A model generated the notes under the pieces. The model made no database searches. It had not been told where the DNA came from and saw nothing but the letters and a program-made list of their open reading frames with translations. Below, in pieces: positions 13,046 to 24,936 of a DNA stretch of 64,000 nt. Made by a program: the position numbers and the translations under genes. Every line of letters starts with the position of its first letter. Within the stretch, counting starts at the first letter, position 1. The stretch is taken from the NCBI RefSeq assembly GCF_030272615.1, contig NC_081411.1, forward strand, positions 40,229,140-40,293,139, in the 5' to 3' direction. This stretch comes from Cryptomeria japonica (lineage: Eukaryota; Streptophyta; Pinopsida; Cupressales; Cupressaceae).

Positions 13046-13621
13046 AGGCCTGCGGGTATCTGTCACAGTACCTCTAAAAAATTATTATTTTTTTCTTCGA
13101 TTTTTTAATTTAAAACCCCAAAAATAAAATGACCACCACCACCACCCCCACCCCCCAAATTAAAATTCATTTTTAATATTTAAAAAAAAAAATTGAACAA
13201 TTATTAAAAAATAGAAAATAATGTTTTAAATAAATTAGACATGCAAGTGTATGTACGGTCAGGGGCGAGGGATTGTTTTTCACCTCAGGGTGATGAGCTT
13301 CGATTTGGATGAATGGACATGCGAACTTGGGGTTTTGGGTCTCTTGAGTGCGATGGCAATGACGAAATTTTCTAGAAATTGTCCAAAATTATAGATCATT
13401 GTCGGGACAAGTAACCACCCTCTACCTTCAAACAGCTCTAGATTTGGCCTCGGATGTTGGATTTGGATGAAACAAAAGGAGATTCTAGCTTTCTCAAACC
13501 TCCTCAATCCTCATATTTGACCCATCAAGCTTTAATAATAACCTGCAATAGAAAGTTCCAAAATGCAAAACCCTAAATTGTACCAAACTTCTCTCAATTG
13601 ACAAACCAATGGAACTCTAAT

Positions 13622-13634
13622 GGCTCTAATACCA
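13622..13634 (-). other. Primer-binding site (tRNA-Met type)
   Basis: The minus strand reads TGGTATTAGAGCC immediately after the LTR end at 13,635, exactly where reverse transcription of a minus-strand LTR element would be primed. The match to the plant initiator-Met type primer site used by copia elements sets orientation and LTR edge. Confidence 0.75.
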
Positions 13635-14093
13635 TGTGAGAATTTTCCAAGATCTAGAGTCTAATTGATAGCACAAACAAGAGAGAATAAAATATGTGAC
13701 AAGAATAAACTTTATTCTTATCAATATGCAAAATACCCAACTAACTGATTCGATTGATTGAATGAAATCGTTACATACAATGTAAATGAGCCTGGTTATA
13801 AAGGCAAGGAATGAGAGCACACAATCATGACATGTGGCTCAATGACAAACAAGGATAGGTAGGGGTAAGTAGAAGTAGGTAGGAGAAGTAATAAAATATT
13901 TTACAAGAGGTGGATCACCCAATGAAGGTGGAATGTAACAACAAGATGAGACCACAAAAGGTGGAATTTCTCCTACATACATTATCCTTATATGCACACT
14001 TCCCTAAGCGTCTCATATGCAAACTACTATGAAATGCATTACCCCAAGTCAACTTAAGTAAAGTGTAATTATGAGACATAATTTACACCAACA
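13635..14093 (-). repeat. 5' LTR of the small LTR element (459 bp)
   Basis: Bounded on the left by the primer-binding site and on the right by the point where copia RNase H coding resumes after CAATT. It begins TGTGAG and ends CCAACA on the plus strand, giving the TG...CA ends of an LTR. Confidence 0.55.
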
Positions 14094-14256
14094 CAATTAT
14101 ATTACAACTTAACACCATATTGCAAGACATGTTATTGATGGAAGTACGGTAACTCTTAAGAAAGTTTATACAACCAAAAATTGTGGATATATGTTTACAA
14201 AACTAGTAGTATTAGAGAAGTTGAGGTGGAGTTTAACTTCTCTTGGGTTATAGAAA
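14094..14256 (+). pseudogene. Ty1-copia RNase H C-terminus, part 2
   Basis: After the inserted element, the plus strand reads ARHVIDGSTVTLKKVYTTKN, then MFTKLVVLEKLRWSLTSLGL and a TAG. This is the standard tail of copia polyproteins (V-T-L-K-K-I-H-T..., M-L-T-K-P-V..., L-x-x-L-G-L). It continues the frame interrupted at 11,991. Confidence 0.75.
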
Positions 14257-14273
14257 AGGTGATGAATGAACAT

Positions 14274-14761
14274 TGTTAAGTATTAGATAAATTATTCTCA
14301 AGGTAAAGAGTATTCGATAATGAGAACAATTAATCAAAATATTATCGTATCTTATCTTATTAAAAATTACTTTATGATTAAGAGATAATCCATAAGTTCT
14401 TTAAGAGAAAGTTATAGTTTTTTCTAACTTTAAGAGTGATTCTTATCTACAAGACAACACACTCATATTTGCAGTCTCTAGAAGAAGATAATTTTTATTG
14501 TAACAACAGCAATTATATGAAGATTATAATTATTTCTTGAGTAATAGGAATACCGATATTTTGTCTATAGATGTTTCCAAGTGACATATTTTCATGGTAT
14601 TAACATAAAAAAAAATATCTTATCTATTATTCAATTTTATTTTCTCCATCATTTCCTTCCAACTAATTTGTTTCGTAATATTATTAGTTTTACAAGTTTA
14701 TTTTGTTTGCTTCCACGACACTGTTTTGATCTGATCTTGAGACATAAATTTGGGTGTGACA
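14274..14761 (+). repeat. Probable 3' LTR of the 11-14 kb copia
   Basis: Eighteen bases after the polyprotein stop, and after a purine-rich GAAAAGGTGATGAATGAA, comes TGTTAAGTATTAGATAAATT, the TGTTAAGTATTAG start typical of a plant copia LTR. The end at TGTGACA (14,761) is my best guess. The second part of it has a diverged copy at 16,684-17,036, and the similarity runs about 60 bases past the guessed LTR end, so the end could be later. Confidence 0.5.
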
Positions 14762-15119
14762 GGTGAACCTTTTCTTTCTTTTTTGGTACACTTGAAGGTC
14801 AAACCTTGTAGAGAACGTTAACACGAGAAAACGGCCTGAAAAAATTAAAGATATGGGGAAGATACAGAAAGGTTATTTTCTGAAGTCTTTGATTATGGTG
14901 TTGGCGTTGTGATTCCCCTTTATAGCCACCGAAAAACTTAAACTCAAATTTAATTCGGTATGCTCCTTTCCAACTAGATTTGTAGGCTCCCTCATAAATA
15001 GTTCGACTCACCCTGATTATGGTGTTGGCGTTCTTGCTTGTGTGATACTCAAATTCATTTTCGACATGACTTGTACTTATTCAACAAGTATCTCTCTGGG
15101 TCATCTTTATACCATCTCC

Positions 15120-15450
15120 GGCTACAAAAGATGACTCTTGTATAATCTTCACGAAACTTGGAGCGAATGTCATAATTGCAGACATTGCAGACAATGCCGG
15201 TCACAATCTTGTAGAATTTCTCTCACAATCCAGGACAACCTATATTTACTGTGATGTAAGCAAAGTGGAACACGTTTGTGCAGCAGTAGATTTGGCCACG
15301 GAAAAGAAAGGACACCTTCATATTATGTTTAATAATGTGGGAATGGCAGATGGCAATTAAAATAGTATTGCACGGTATGAGATGAGCAATTTGAACGCAC
15401 CGTTCTGGTGGATGGAGCCTCCACTGTCGTAAAACACGACTGGGGACTGT
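15120..15450 (+). pseudogene. Short-chain dehydrogenase/reductase fragment
   Basis: The plus strand reads IFTKLGANVIIADIADNAG, then TYIYCDVSKVEHVCAAVDLA, then GHLHIMFNNVGMADG and a stop. This is the NAD-binding half of a plant SDR of the secoisolariciresinol-dehydrogenase/momilactone-synthase type: the A-D-I aspartate that binds the adenosine ribose, the Y-x-H/Y-C-D-V-S segment, and N-N-A-G as N-N-V-G. The Gly-rich motif upstream is degraded. About 30 codons later, LVDGASTVV matches the C-terminal V-D-G-G-F-T-V-V of the same family, so the middle, with the Ser-Tyr-Lys catalytic residues, is missing. It is a truncated, internally deleted pseudogene; the exact enzyme is not determinable. Confidence 0.7.
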
Positions 15451-16009
15451 GCAAGATTGTTTTATTTAATTGTTTTATTATCCAGGTATTTTTTAAATAA
15501 AATTATTAACTAGCATTTCTATCTAAAGGAGGAGGTGCAAGATTGTAAGGTTATGTCAATAGTAAAATATACTTTGAATAATATATTAGAGGATAGAAAT
15601 GAGAGAGTGTAAAAACTGCATTTATTAGTGATAATTACTTATAATATAAACGAATTGATTTTTAAATATAAAAATCTAATTACGAATGAGTAAATTGTAC
15701 TAAATATTCTTACAATATATGAAAATAATTAAGTTAAGAAATTCACAATGCATGCCAATATTTCCATGCCAACAATAAGTAAAGAGAATGGAGATTTCGG
15801 TGTGCATAAAATGTAATCAATTAAACATATCATTCACAATTTGATTTGTAAATTGTACGAATATTCACACCCTACTATTTATATAAGTTTCATGGTGATG
15901 TACATGTCAACTTCAAGAAATTGTAAGAGATGGGAGGAAAAACGTATTAAAGTTATTTATGAATGAATTGGGCATTTCTTAATAGTTACAACATCGTAAC
16001 ATAGTAAAG

Positions 16010-16540
16010 TGTTGTTAGGGTTTTGCATCGAAGGAGAGGAAATATTTCTTATTCTCAAATATTTATACCTAAAAGATACCTTGTAGATCCTTGCTTCAGT
16101 AAGTAATGAAAAAACACTATTTCCTTAAGGCTATTAAATTGGAAATTTACACATGAGAATTTATATATAATTATAACTACAATTGCTAATCCTTTTAAAA
16201 AGGTCTAAATCCTTGATTGAAAAATTCATTTGAATATGATACAAGGATTATCCCATGGGTTGGCATGTTTTCATGAAGATTATGGAATTTGCACTAGAGA
16301 TATAAAACCCAAATAATATATTACTCAATAAGAATTGAATGTTGAGATTGAAAATTTTGCGTTGGGAGCAATCTTAGAAAAAAATGATCTACTTTTGGTT
16401 TGTGCAGAGGTTGTATAGCTCCGGAATGTAAGTATTATGTTTAAAGTAGACAAAGCATATGTATTTAGCATTGTTGTGGTCATCTTACAAATAGTATTTG
16501 GCCTACATTGGGAAGTGGGTGGGTATATAATACCAGAGTA
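16010..16540 (+). pseudogene. Receptor-like protein kinase fragment
   Basis: The plus strand reads VLLGFCIEGEEIFLILKYLY, then with frame changes GLSHGLACFHEDYGICTRDI and KPK, then ELNVEIENFALG, then IAPE, then VDKAYVFSIVVVILQIVFGL. These match kinase subdomains V to IX of plant cysteine-rich or lectin receptor-like kinases in order: L-L-G-x-C-x-E-G, the L-x-Y-L-H-E-D then H-R-D-I-K-P-S-N loop, K-I-A-D-F-G-L-A, A-P-E-Y, and A-D-V-F-S-F-G-V. The HRD histidine is T, the DFG aspartate is N, and stops are present. The extracellular and N-lobe parts were not found. It is a dead gene fragment. Confidence 0.65.
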
Positions 16541-16683
16541 ATTTTTTATCTTTTTAATGTGAAATCTCTTTTATTCAACAAGCATGGATCTTTATGGGGA
16601 GAATGGCCATATTTATTTGGTTACGGTAGATTAGTTTTTACTAATAGCACTCGATACTTTTAAAGCCTTTTAAAAAATTAATA

Positions 16684-17036
16684 GTATTGTAATAGGAACA
16701 ATTTCATGAAGATTGTAATTATTTATCTTATTAATAAAAATGAAGATAATTTGTCTATGGATATTTCCTTGGCATATTGGCAAGGTTTTACCATGTAAAC
16801 TTGTGTCTTGTCTATTATTTAATTATTATTTGCTCCATTATTTCTCTACAACTAATTTGTGTTGCAATGTTATTTAATTCTATGGGTTTTCAATTTTTCC
16901 TTCCACAACAAAACTGAGATCTAATCTAGAATTTACCATATTGACATTAATTTGGTTGTGATCAGGGGACATGGTACCTTTTCATGTAGCTGCTAGATTA
17001 ATTTTGTACACTTGAAGGTCAAATATAGGAGGGAAT
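16684..17036 (+). repeat. Copy 2 of a ~340-bp repeat (copy 1 at 14,496-14,826)
   Basis: Both copies share, in order, an ATTGTAAnAnnAnCAATT block, ATGAAGATTnTAATTATTT, TTTGTCTATnGATnTTTCC, CAACTAATTTGTnTnGnAAT, and TTGTACACTTGAAGGTCAAA. They are in the same orientation, about 2.2 kb apart, and bracket the dehydrogenase and kinase fragments. Copy 1 overlaps the probable copia 3' LTR, so both may be LTR remnants. Confidence 0.6.
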
Positions 17037-17089
17037 AGTTAAATTAGTTATATAAATTATTAATTCATTTGGAACATTAAATGTTCAAG

Positions 17090-19411
17090 AAGGATAGTAA
17101 ATCGGAAAGATAAGATACTTTCCTTGAGGTGTGAAGATGACACCTATAGTTATTCAAGATAAAGTAGATAATAAGAAAAAGACATTGGAATCAAGAAGCC
17201 ATTAGATATTTCTCAATTCTTCTTTCAGGTGATGGTCCCCTTGATGTTGATGCTCAAGATGAGATCCTTCAGGAGTTTAGAAGCACTGTTTTCCATGATA
17301 TAAAGAAGGAGCTAACTAGAATCCCTTCTCATGATGAGGTTAGAGCTGCAGTTTTTTCCTTTGAAGGTAATAAAGTCCCTGGCCCTAATGGCTTCCCTAT
17401 GTTTTTTTTTTAACTTTTTGGCAAATTATTTGTTCGGATGTTGTGGATGCTGCTAGAGATTTCTTTAGGTCCAGATCGCTTCTTAAGGAATTGAAAGCTA
17501 CTTTTTTTGTCTTGATTCCTAAGAATCCTAATGCCTGTTCTTTCCAAGACTTTAGACCCATTAGTTTATGTAACTCGATCTATAAAAAATTTACCAAGAT
17601 CATTGTGTGTAGGCTCAAAATCTTGCTTCCCTCTTTGATTTCAAAGCATCAGAATGGTTTTGTTCCTGGTAAACAAATTTTGGATTTTATTATTGTTGTT
17701 CATGAGAATATCCATTCTTTGTCTATCAATAAAAAGCTCAGATTCTTGTTGAATTTGGATGTCCTCAAAGCATACGATCGAGTCAATTAAAATTTTCTGT
17801 TTAAAGTGCTCCAAGCTTTTGGTTTTGGTAACCATTTCATCTAGCTTGTCAATCAATGTGTTACTACTCCCAAGTTTTCGGGTTTGGTCAATGGTTCAGC
17901 ATCTAGTTTCATCACGACATCGAGGGGCATTGGACAAGGGGATCCTCTATCCCCATTCCTTTTTATTCTAATGACTGAAGCTTTCATCAAAATTATCTAG
18001 ATAAATGTCACGAAGAGTAATCTAAGGGGTTTGCGATCGTCCTCTCAAGATACTATTTGCCCCCACTAGTAATTTGTTGACGATACAATACTGATGGGAT
18101 AAATTTCACTTAAATAAGCCAATAATATTAAGGTTATTCTGGATACTTATGAGAAAGGATCGGGGAAAAAAATCAGTCTCTCTAAAAGCTCCATATTCTT
18201 CATGAATACTCCTCAACATAGAAAAATGAAGATTGCCAATATCTTGGGTTGTAAGATGGGTATCCTCCCTGATTCATATTTGGGTCTACCCCTGTGTGTG
18301 GGACCTTCCCCAGACTCTTTATGGTCTAGTTTGGTTGATAGATTTCAAAGGAAGTTGGCTAGTTGGAAAGGGGCTTCACTAAGCCAAGCAAGTAAACTTA
18401 AATTAATTAAGGCTTTGCTTTAGAATCTCCCTATTTATGCTATGAGTCTTATTCAAATCCTGATCAAATTTGCTGATAGAATGGAATGTATTCAGAAGCG
18501 CTTCCTTTGGTCGAGATCTAAATTCAAGAGCAGGCTTCATTTGGTTGCCTGGGATCAGGTTTGTTTGCCTAGGAATTGTGGAGGCCTAGATATTAGACAT
18601 TTGAGAGACTTTAATAGAGATTTAATGGCGAAGCAGCTATGGAGATGTCTAAAAGAGAACAATGAGTGGATTGATATTTTTAAGGACAAATACCAAATTA
18701 ATGGCTTCCAAAGAATGCTGGAAAATGATTCCCTCTTGACCTTTGTTTCTGATTTGTGGGATAACTTCTTTAGATCCTCTTCCATTATTTCTCTAGGAAG
18801 CCGATGGGTTCTAGGAAATGGTAGAAATAAAAGGTTTTGGGATGATTGGTGGACAGGAGAGGGACCTTTGTCTAATTTGGTGTGGGCATCTCAATTCAAA
18901 GAGAAATTCTTTAATCTAATTAGATCTTAGGTTGCCGATTATATCAGTAATGGTGTTTGGGTGGACCTCGTAACCTAGTATGCTTCTCTATCTCCATTGT
19001 TTTCTTGGCTAAACATGATCATCATTCCTTCTTCTTTGATGGAAGTTGTGGTTATTTAGATTGGCTCTTCCTCAGGGCAATTTCTGGTGGCAGATGCTTT
19101 TAGAATCATCACTAGGTCTGTTTCTCCTCCCCCCTTTTGGGCTGGAATTTGGAATAGTCTCTTAATTCCTAAAGTCAATATCTTTGTTTATTTATTCATG
19201 CTAAATAAGATTGCTACCATTGATAATCTCTGTAAACATGGGATCCCCATCACTAATAGATGTTTTTAATGTAAAGAGGAAGTCAAAAATGTTGATCATT
19301 TTCTCTTACATTATTCCTTTGCTAGGGAAATCTGGGATTTCTTTTTCAACCTATGGAATTGCAATTGGGTCTCCACAGATTTTGTTGGCATTTGCATGAA
19401 GATTGCATTAA
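17090..19411 (+). pseudogene. L1-type LINE reverse transcriptase (ORF2), 5'-truncated and decayed
   Basis: The plus strand reads, over several frames, SFEGNKVPGPNGFPMFFF (RT block 1), FRPISLCNSIYKKFTKII, QNGFVPGKQILDFIIVVHEN, LNLDVLKAYDRVN, and a G-Q-G-D-P-L-S-P-F box near 17,940. QFVDDTILMG is the catalytic F/Y-x-D-D, near 18,065. LGLPLCVGPSPDSLWSSLVD is the L1 thumb region. WNSLLIPKVNIFVYLF and CKEEVKNVDHFLLHYSFAR form the zf-RVT domain. LINE ORF2 copies element RNA at the insertion site. The endonuclease domain is absent, as in 5'-truncated LINE copies. Stops and frame changes make it non-functional. It is interrupted at 19,417 by a copia LTR, so its 3' end is displaced; I did not find the remainder. 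Confidence 0.85.
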
Positions 19412-19416
19412 TGAGA

Positions 19417-20305
19417 TGTTATGTTTTCATTGATGTCAATTAACCGGTAATGATATTGCTAATATTGTTCTTATTATTGATATTGTTTTGTAACCGGTAC
19501 GAAGAGCTTTTTGGAGGACATTGTAGACCGGTATGTAAGTTTGTGAGTTAAACTGGTAACTGGTATAAGAGGTTAAACCTTATCTATGTAATGTAACTAG
19601 TAAACCCTACCAATTGTTTTTGTTAAACCCTAACCAATTAAGGTTGTTGAATTGGCTATGTTGGTTTATGATATAATAATGACCGGTAATGATGACGACA
19701 TGTGTGCTCATTGTATGAAGACAAGTTCAAAATGTTTTGGCACATCCATTAGCTTGGATTCTCAAATCCTCTACCGAGGTTACTCCTAATAGGGTACTTG
19801 CTTCTAACAAGGCATTTGTAGTCAATCCCTTAACCGAGTGATTCTTAATAGGATTAGTTCTTAAAAGGACCGTTGCAAAGCTTTAATAGGCTTGGCTCCT
19901 AACAGGGCAAACTTCAGAAGAGTTCAAATAATTATCTTGTGAGTCTCATCTCACCGTGGTTTTTCCCATTTGGGTTTCCACATCAAAAATATTTGTGTCA
20001 TGTGGTGAATGTTTTTGTGGTTATGATCTTATGATTTATTTGATTAACTACTTAACTATTATGATAAAGCATGATATCCGAAAGCATTGAGAAATGAATT
20101 ATGTTGACATATGATAAAGAATTTGGATGTTTACAAGTTTAATGTTGTTTACTGTTAAGTTGCTATAACAGTCAACTGATTTTCTTATGAGTTTTTATCT
20201 TGATAGAGATATTTCATTGATAAGTTTTAGTTTTTCAATTTACTGATTCACCCCCCCCCCCCTCTCAGTAATCTACTGGATACGTATTCTTTCATCATAC
20301 CATCA
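19417..20305 (+). repeat. Copia 5' LTR (889 bp)
   Basis: Starts TGTTATGTTTTCATTGATGT where the LINE frame breaks and ends ...CATACCATCA just before the primer site. It contains a GTGGTTTTTCCCATTTGGGT block and a long C-run with CTCTCAGTAATC near its 3' end, both shared with the minus-strand copia LTRs at 3,499 and 63,088. Confidence 0.8.
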
Positions 20306-20307
20306 AT

Positions 20308-20319
20308 TGGTATCAAAGC
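20308..20319 (+). other. Primer-binding site of the copia element
   Basis: TGGTATCAAAGC, one base from the canonical TGGTATCAGAGC (initiator tRNA-Met complement), lies two bases after the LTR end and about 55 bases before the start codon at 20,376. Confidence 0.8.
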
Positions 20320-20386
20320 ATCCCAGGTCCTCTAAGATCTAAGTCTAACAGCTTGAGGAAAAGATCCCACAGATCATGATTAAGAA

Positions 20387-20391
20387 GGAAG
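20387..20391. repeat. Target-site duplication GGAAG (left copy; right copy 27,245-27,249)
   Basis: GGAAG occurs directly before the TGTTGTCTTC start and directly after the ...GTGATAACA end of the 6.85-kb solo LTR. Removing the LTR plus one copy joins ATGATTAAGAAGGAAG to TTCCAAAGTTTAAC, restoring the copia frame over the junction. Confidence 0.9.
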
Positions 20392-21330
20392 TGTTGTCTT
20401 CAAAATCTGATTCAGTTCAACATCCTTATAATAATATGATAACTCTGTGTGCAGAGATATTAAAGAGAAGGAAACTCTTAGGACAACATATGACAAGGTT
20501 TGATTTAACCTTCTACACTTCGGACCTACTCAAAGTCCAGGCGGGTATACCTTTGTGAACTAAATTCACACTCTTAAGAGATAAATGCACAGCAAACCAG
20601 TCTAGAAAACTAGTGGATCTAATCACCTTAAAACTTACTGAAATGAAGGAATGAAAATTGTACTCATATTCAGTATTTGACCTACAAAACATGTAATAGA
20701 CAACCTCGATCTATACTAGTGCCTTATCCAAGGTCACAGAGTCATCTAGATTCAAACAATACTCCCCCAATCAAAATATCTCTACACATCCCATTAGCTT
20801 GGCTTCTGCAGATCCCTATATATGCCTGACACACATAAGAATTTATCCATACCAAATCTAACTATGCTCATCAAAATTCAAAATATCTCACAAGGAATTT
20901 ACTGGTAGAAGTGATCCCTGCATATTTAATTCCGCTCTTGAAGAGAAAAGCTAAGAAACATATCTATTGAAGATTGCCTTACAACCCCTATTCAAACGAA
21001 ATAACCCTGGATTATTTAGAATGAAATAGTAAACACTTGCAAACACACTTGAAGACAACACAAAGCTTTTACTCGAAACCAATGGTCTGTATATTGATAT
21101 TTTCTTCAAAAAAGTATTACAAGAAACCTTCGAATATTCTCCATTAAGACTTGGAAAAGCTCAAATAAATTTTTGCAGCGTTTTCTTACAATTCTTTGCG
21201 ATCCTTCTTCTACTAGTCTTGGTATCCATTTATAACAATATGGATGCACATAGCTTCAAAATTTCCTAGGAGAATTTGTTACAATCATTTCTTCTCAAGA
21301 AGAAGTTACAAAGATCTTTTACAAAAATGG

Positions 21331-24300
21331 TTACAAGTCTTTTTCAACGTCCATGGCTTCTTCTACTTGTTGTCCCATTGCAACCTCTTTTAACTATTTT
21401 GCATTCTGAATGGCATATTTTCTTGTCCACTCACTGTACACATCATCAATTGGACATGAAAAGTTAATCACTTTTGCCTTTGCCTTGGTTAACCTTTTCC
21501 ATGAATTCCTCATCTTGTTGACCTCTGAATTGAGAAAACCATAATGAGATTTGATTCTCTCTATCTCTTGAATTGTTACAACAAAAAAGGAAGCATCATC
21601 TAAGTCAAAAATTCCTTTTATTCTAGCTGACAATTTGGCCTCTAATTCCTTAAGCTACACTTGTTTGTCCTTTAATTGATTTGGGCTGACAAAAACTCCT
21701 GGGACCAATTCAAAAACCTGATCAGTGTACTCCTTTTTGTACAAGTTGATTTTCCTATCAGCATTGTCTATCCCTTCTGCTAATTTTATTAGATCCTTAG
21801 TGTTATCACAAGTGGATTTGATGATAGGATCAGCCCCTGCTTCATCATAAGATACACAAATAAGCTCCAAATCCTACTCTTGAGGCTTCCACTTGTCAAA
21901 AATAGTCGTCAAAATGGCCTTATCTCCATTAAGCTCATTCCACATATCTAAAATCTTTCTTATGTTGTTATACAATAGGGAGGCCCCCATGGTGTCTACA
22001 AAACTTGAAATGGTAGCCCTTACTCTTTCTTCATACTTCTTTGCATACAAGGCCTGAGCCTGTTTTAAATTCTCCAATTCTTGGGGAGTGATCTCAACCA
22101 TTTAAGAACTAGAAGGTGCTGGAGATGGTGGGAACTCAATAATGGGGCTAGTAGGTGGAGGTCTTGTAGGAGAAGAGGAGATCATCAGTGTTGAAGACTC
22201 ACCTTGATGGTACTGTCCTGTCAACTGGCTTTGCAGCTTAGGAATGATGCTATCTTTACCCCTTACCTCTTCCTTGGCACTGTTGTAAGCTTTCAAAATT
22301 GTCTCCAACTTAACTTGGAGGTTTGCCTTTTCCTTAGCCTCCCTTTTTCCTACTGCAACACTAAACTTTGCAGTTTCTAGCACAGTGCTAGCAGCTTCCA
22401 CTACCCTTGCATTCTGCACTCTTTTCACTATCATTCCACCAAGGTAACTTGACCCTGGGGTGTCCTTACTTCTATTAAGAGACCACATGACTAGTGCACC
22501 ATTGTCTTTGCTAAAAGTAATTCCCTCCATGGGTTTGGTTTCTTTTCTCACTGCCTCCAATACCAAGGCATCTGCTATGTCCCACTCAGGGAGAATGAGT
22601 ACTCCAGCTTGTGCCACCATATCTCTTCCTTGCTCAGGAGTGATGGTCTTAAACTCATCTATCATTTCTTTCTTTATTTCCTCCTCAACCACAGCTGGAT
22701 TTTTATGAGGTTTCTCACCTTTTCTCTTTTCACACATTGCATTGTATTTATCAATGTTCTGCTTCCATACAAATTGCATGAATGCTCCTGATGTAACAAA
22801 TTTGTTGTCAACCAAGAAGTCCTTATTGGCCTGCTTGATCTCAGGATCCCACTCCTGGCCGTTAAACTCATTGGTGGTGATGTTCATCTTAGTAGCAAGG
22901 GGCTCTTCTGGCATTCCCCTTCTACTTCATCATATGTGTAAGCTATTTCTCCCATACTACCTAACTATATCAATTGTTTAGCTGCCACCTATTCATCTCC
23001 TATATGAATAGGGGATTGAGATGGAGAGTATAAGGGTGTATCAAATTATATTTCTTTTCCTACTCTCTACTTCTTTGGGCTATCTTGGATGTCAGTGACA
23101 TCTTGTATCTTCCTCTTTCCTTTAGAGGTAGAGGGCTCCCCTATTGTAGGCATTAACACACTATAATTAGACTTTTTGTGCAACATGTAGTCACTAGGAG
23201 GGATTGCTCTAGTGGATGTAGACCTAATTAGAACCATTCTTTCCTTTTCAAGGTTGTTTTTAATTACAACCTCCCTCTTTTCTTTCAAAGTCTGCATTAC
23301 ATCCTCAAAGCAAAGAATTAGGAACTTTATTTTCTCCTCAAAAGGGTGAAAGCTAGACAATGGGTCATAGCTAGTATCAAACTGATGTACAAAGTCTAAG
23401 GCCTTTTTATAAGCCACCCACTTTTATTTCCTTAGCTCCTGCTCATCTAGATCAAACTCATTTCTAATGAGGTCTTCAGGAAACTGAAATTTATGGGGTC
23501 TTCCTCTGCATATTGCCCTCTTTCTAAACATGCCATTGAAGAAATCTTCAGGATTGGCACACCTGGACACTGCAGTTGACAAATGATAAGGTTTAAGAAA
23601 ATCCTCAAAACAATTCCAACCTCCCTTGGTTATTACAAATTGGTGGGCTATAGTAACTGTAGGGAAAATAGTCCCTTTACCCCTGCCTGTTAGCTCTGCC
23701 TCTTGCACACTACCAATTTGTCTAAGGATTTCTGCAATTCCCACTTTGAGAGGGACCTGATAGGGCAATAAAAATGGACTACCTCTGAAACCAAATACTT
23801 TGAAAACTGTGGAGACAGGGTATAAGTAAATATCACCCCAATTATGGACAATTTTTATATTTTCTGCAAATTCTTTTGGTCTAATAAATTCTAAAAGAAC
23901 CTTGGGGACTCTTGGATTTTCTAAAAAAAGGAGAGTCCTAATCTTTGATGCAAAACATTTATCAAACTTTAAGAAACTAGCATCATTTCTATCCCATGAC
24001 AACACTGTAGTCCATAATTGTACTGGCATCTTTTCTCCATCTTTCTCTTTTACAAGGTCCATTCCATTTGCAAAATAATCACCACCCTTGAATAAAAATA
24101 GATGCATGAGGAGGGAATACCATCCAAAAGGCCTATCCACTTTCCCATTCTTTATTCCTATCAATCCTTCATGGATAGCATCAGTAATAAAGGAAGCATA
24201 ATCAAAGGTTACTGCAAGGGAAGGATTCAAAATCTGAGCAATCATTAGTATGTAATGATTGGACATATTTGCCTCAGCATCCTCTCCTAAAATCTGGCAA

Positions 24301-24936
24301 AGTGACCAATACAAATCCCTTAGCCCTAAGGGTGAACAGATTCAATGAGAAGGGCTCTTCAGTGTTGGGTCCTACAACTGTCAACCCACCTATCTTCACA
24401 AAGAATTCCTTAAGAGGCCCACTTCTAAAGTGATTCCTTTGTGCACTGTATACTTGAGCTAATGATTTGAAATTAATGGGTTCTAGAAAATTAGTAAACT
24501 TATTAAGCCCAAAAGCACTTCTGAATTCTTCATTATTTATTTCAATGAGGGCTTTTCCATTTATATCCCTAATGCTCCTTATGAATGGATCATAATTATG
24601 TGCAATCTAAGTTAGGAGATCCATATCCATGAATACTCCTGGAACTACCAATTTTCCCACATCTAACTCCCAGATACTGTTCTGCGGGGCTGGGGAATTT
24701 CTCATGCCAAATCCAACTTTGAACAACCCCAACCCAGACAACCCAACCTGTGAGTCTCTCAACCAGTTACCCTTATCATATAACCCTTCTCCTATTTTCA
24801 AACGAGGAGCTCTTGGTACTAATTCTTTCACTTTTGATGCCTGATTAGTTGACAATGTAAACTGTTCAAGAAAATCATCACAAATGGCCCTTTCCTAGTA
24901 ATTAACTTTTCCTCACAATTCTCTCTTAGGTGCCAT
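21331..24936 (-). pseudogene. LTR-encoded protein of unknown function, solo-LTR copy
   Basis: Begins MAPK at 24,936 and can be followed to a stop at 21,331-21,333, close to the length of the copy at 33,942-37,583. It is broken by two frameshifts (near 24,320 and near 22,920) and by several stops, one of them a TAG where the LTR at 46,773 has CAG (before RVGKE). Conserved segments include KIGEGLYDKGNWLRD, FGWYSLLMHLFLFKGGDYFA, NPRVPKVLLEFIRPKEFAEN, GRGKGTIFP and TTEEPFSLNLF-like text. The proline-rich SPTRPPPTSPIIEFPPSPAP linker and the C-terminal helical part are also present. See the 33,942 entry for architecture. Codon differences from that copy are mostly silent. Confidence 0.75.

Larger units (their letters stand above)
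11992..14093 (-). mobile_element. Small non-autonomous LTR element inserted in copia
   Basis: A 2.1-kb block separates two halves of the copia RNase H. On the minus strand it has an LTR (14,093 to 13,635, ending ...CTCACA), directly followed by TGGTATTAGAGCC, a tRNA-Met primer site. The last ~35 bases of that LTR (TGTGAGAATTTTCCAAGATC and onward on the plus strand) recur at the left edge, 11,992-12,026, and then similarity stops, so the left LTR is mostly lost or replaced. Flanks are TAATT on the left and CAATT on the right, a nearly preserved duplication. No Gag or Pol domain is visible inside; the body has AT-rich poly-A/T tracts, a 35-base tandem repeat and a CCACCACCACC tract. Confidence 0.6.

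Noticed and set aside
14799-15020. GATTATGGTGTTGGCGTT occurring twice (near 14,891 and 15,014) as a possible target-site or exon repeat
   Set aside because: It is too long for a target duplication and has no element ends next to it; probably a small local duplication.
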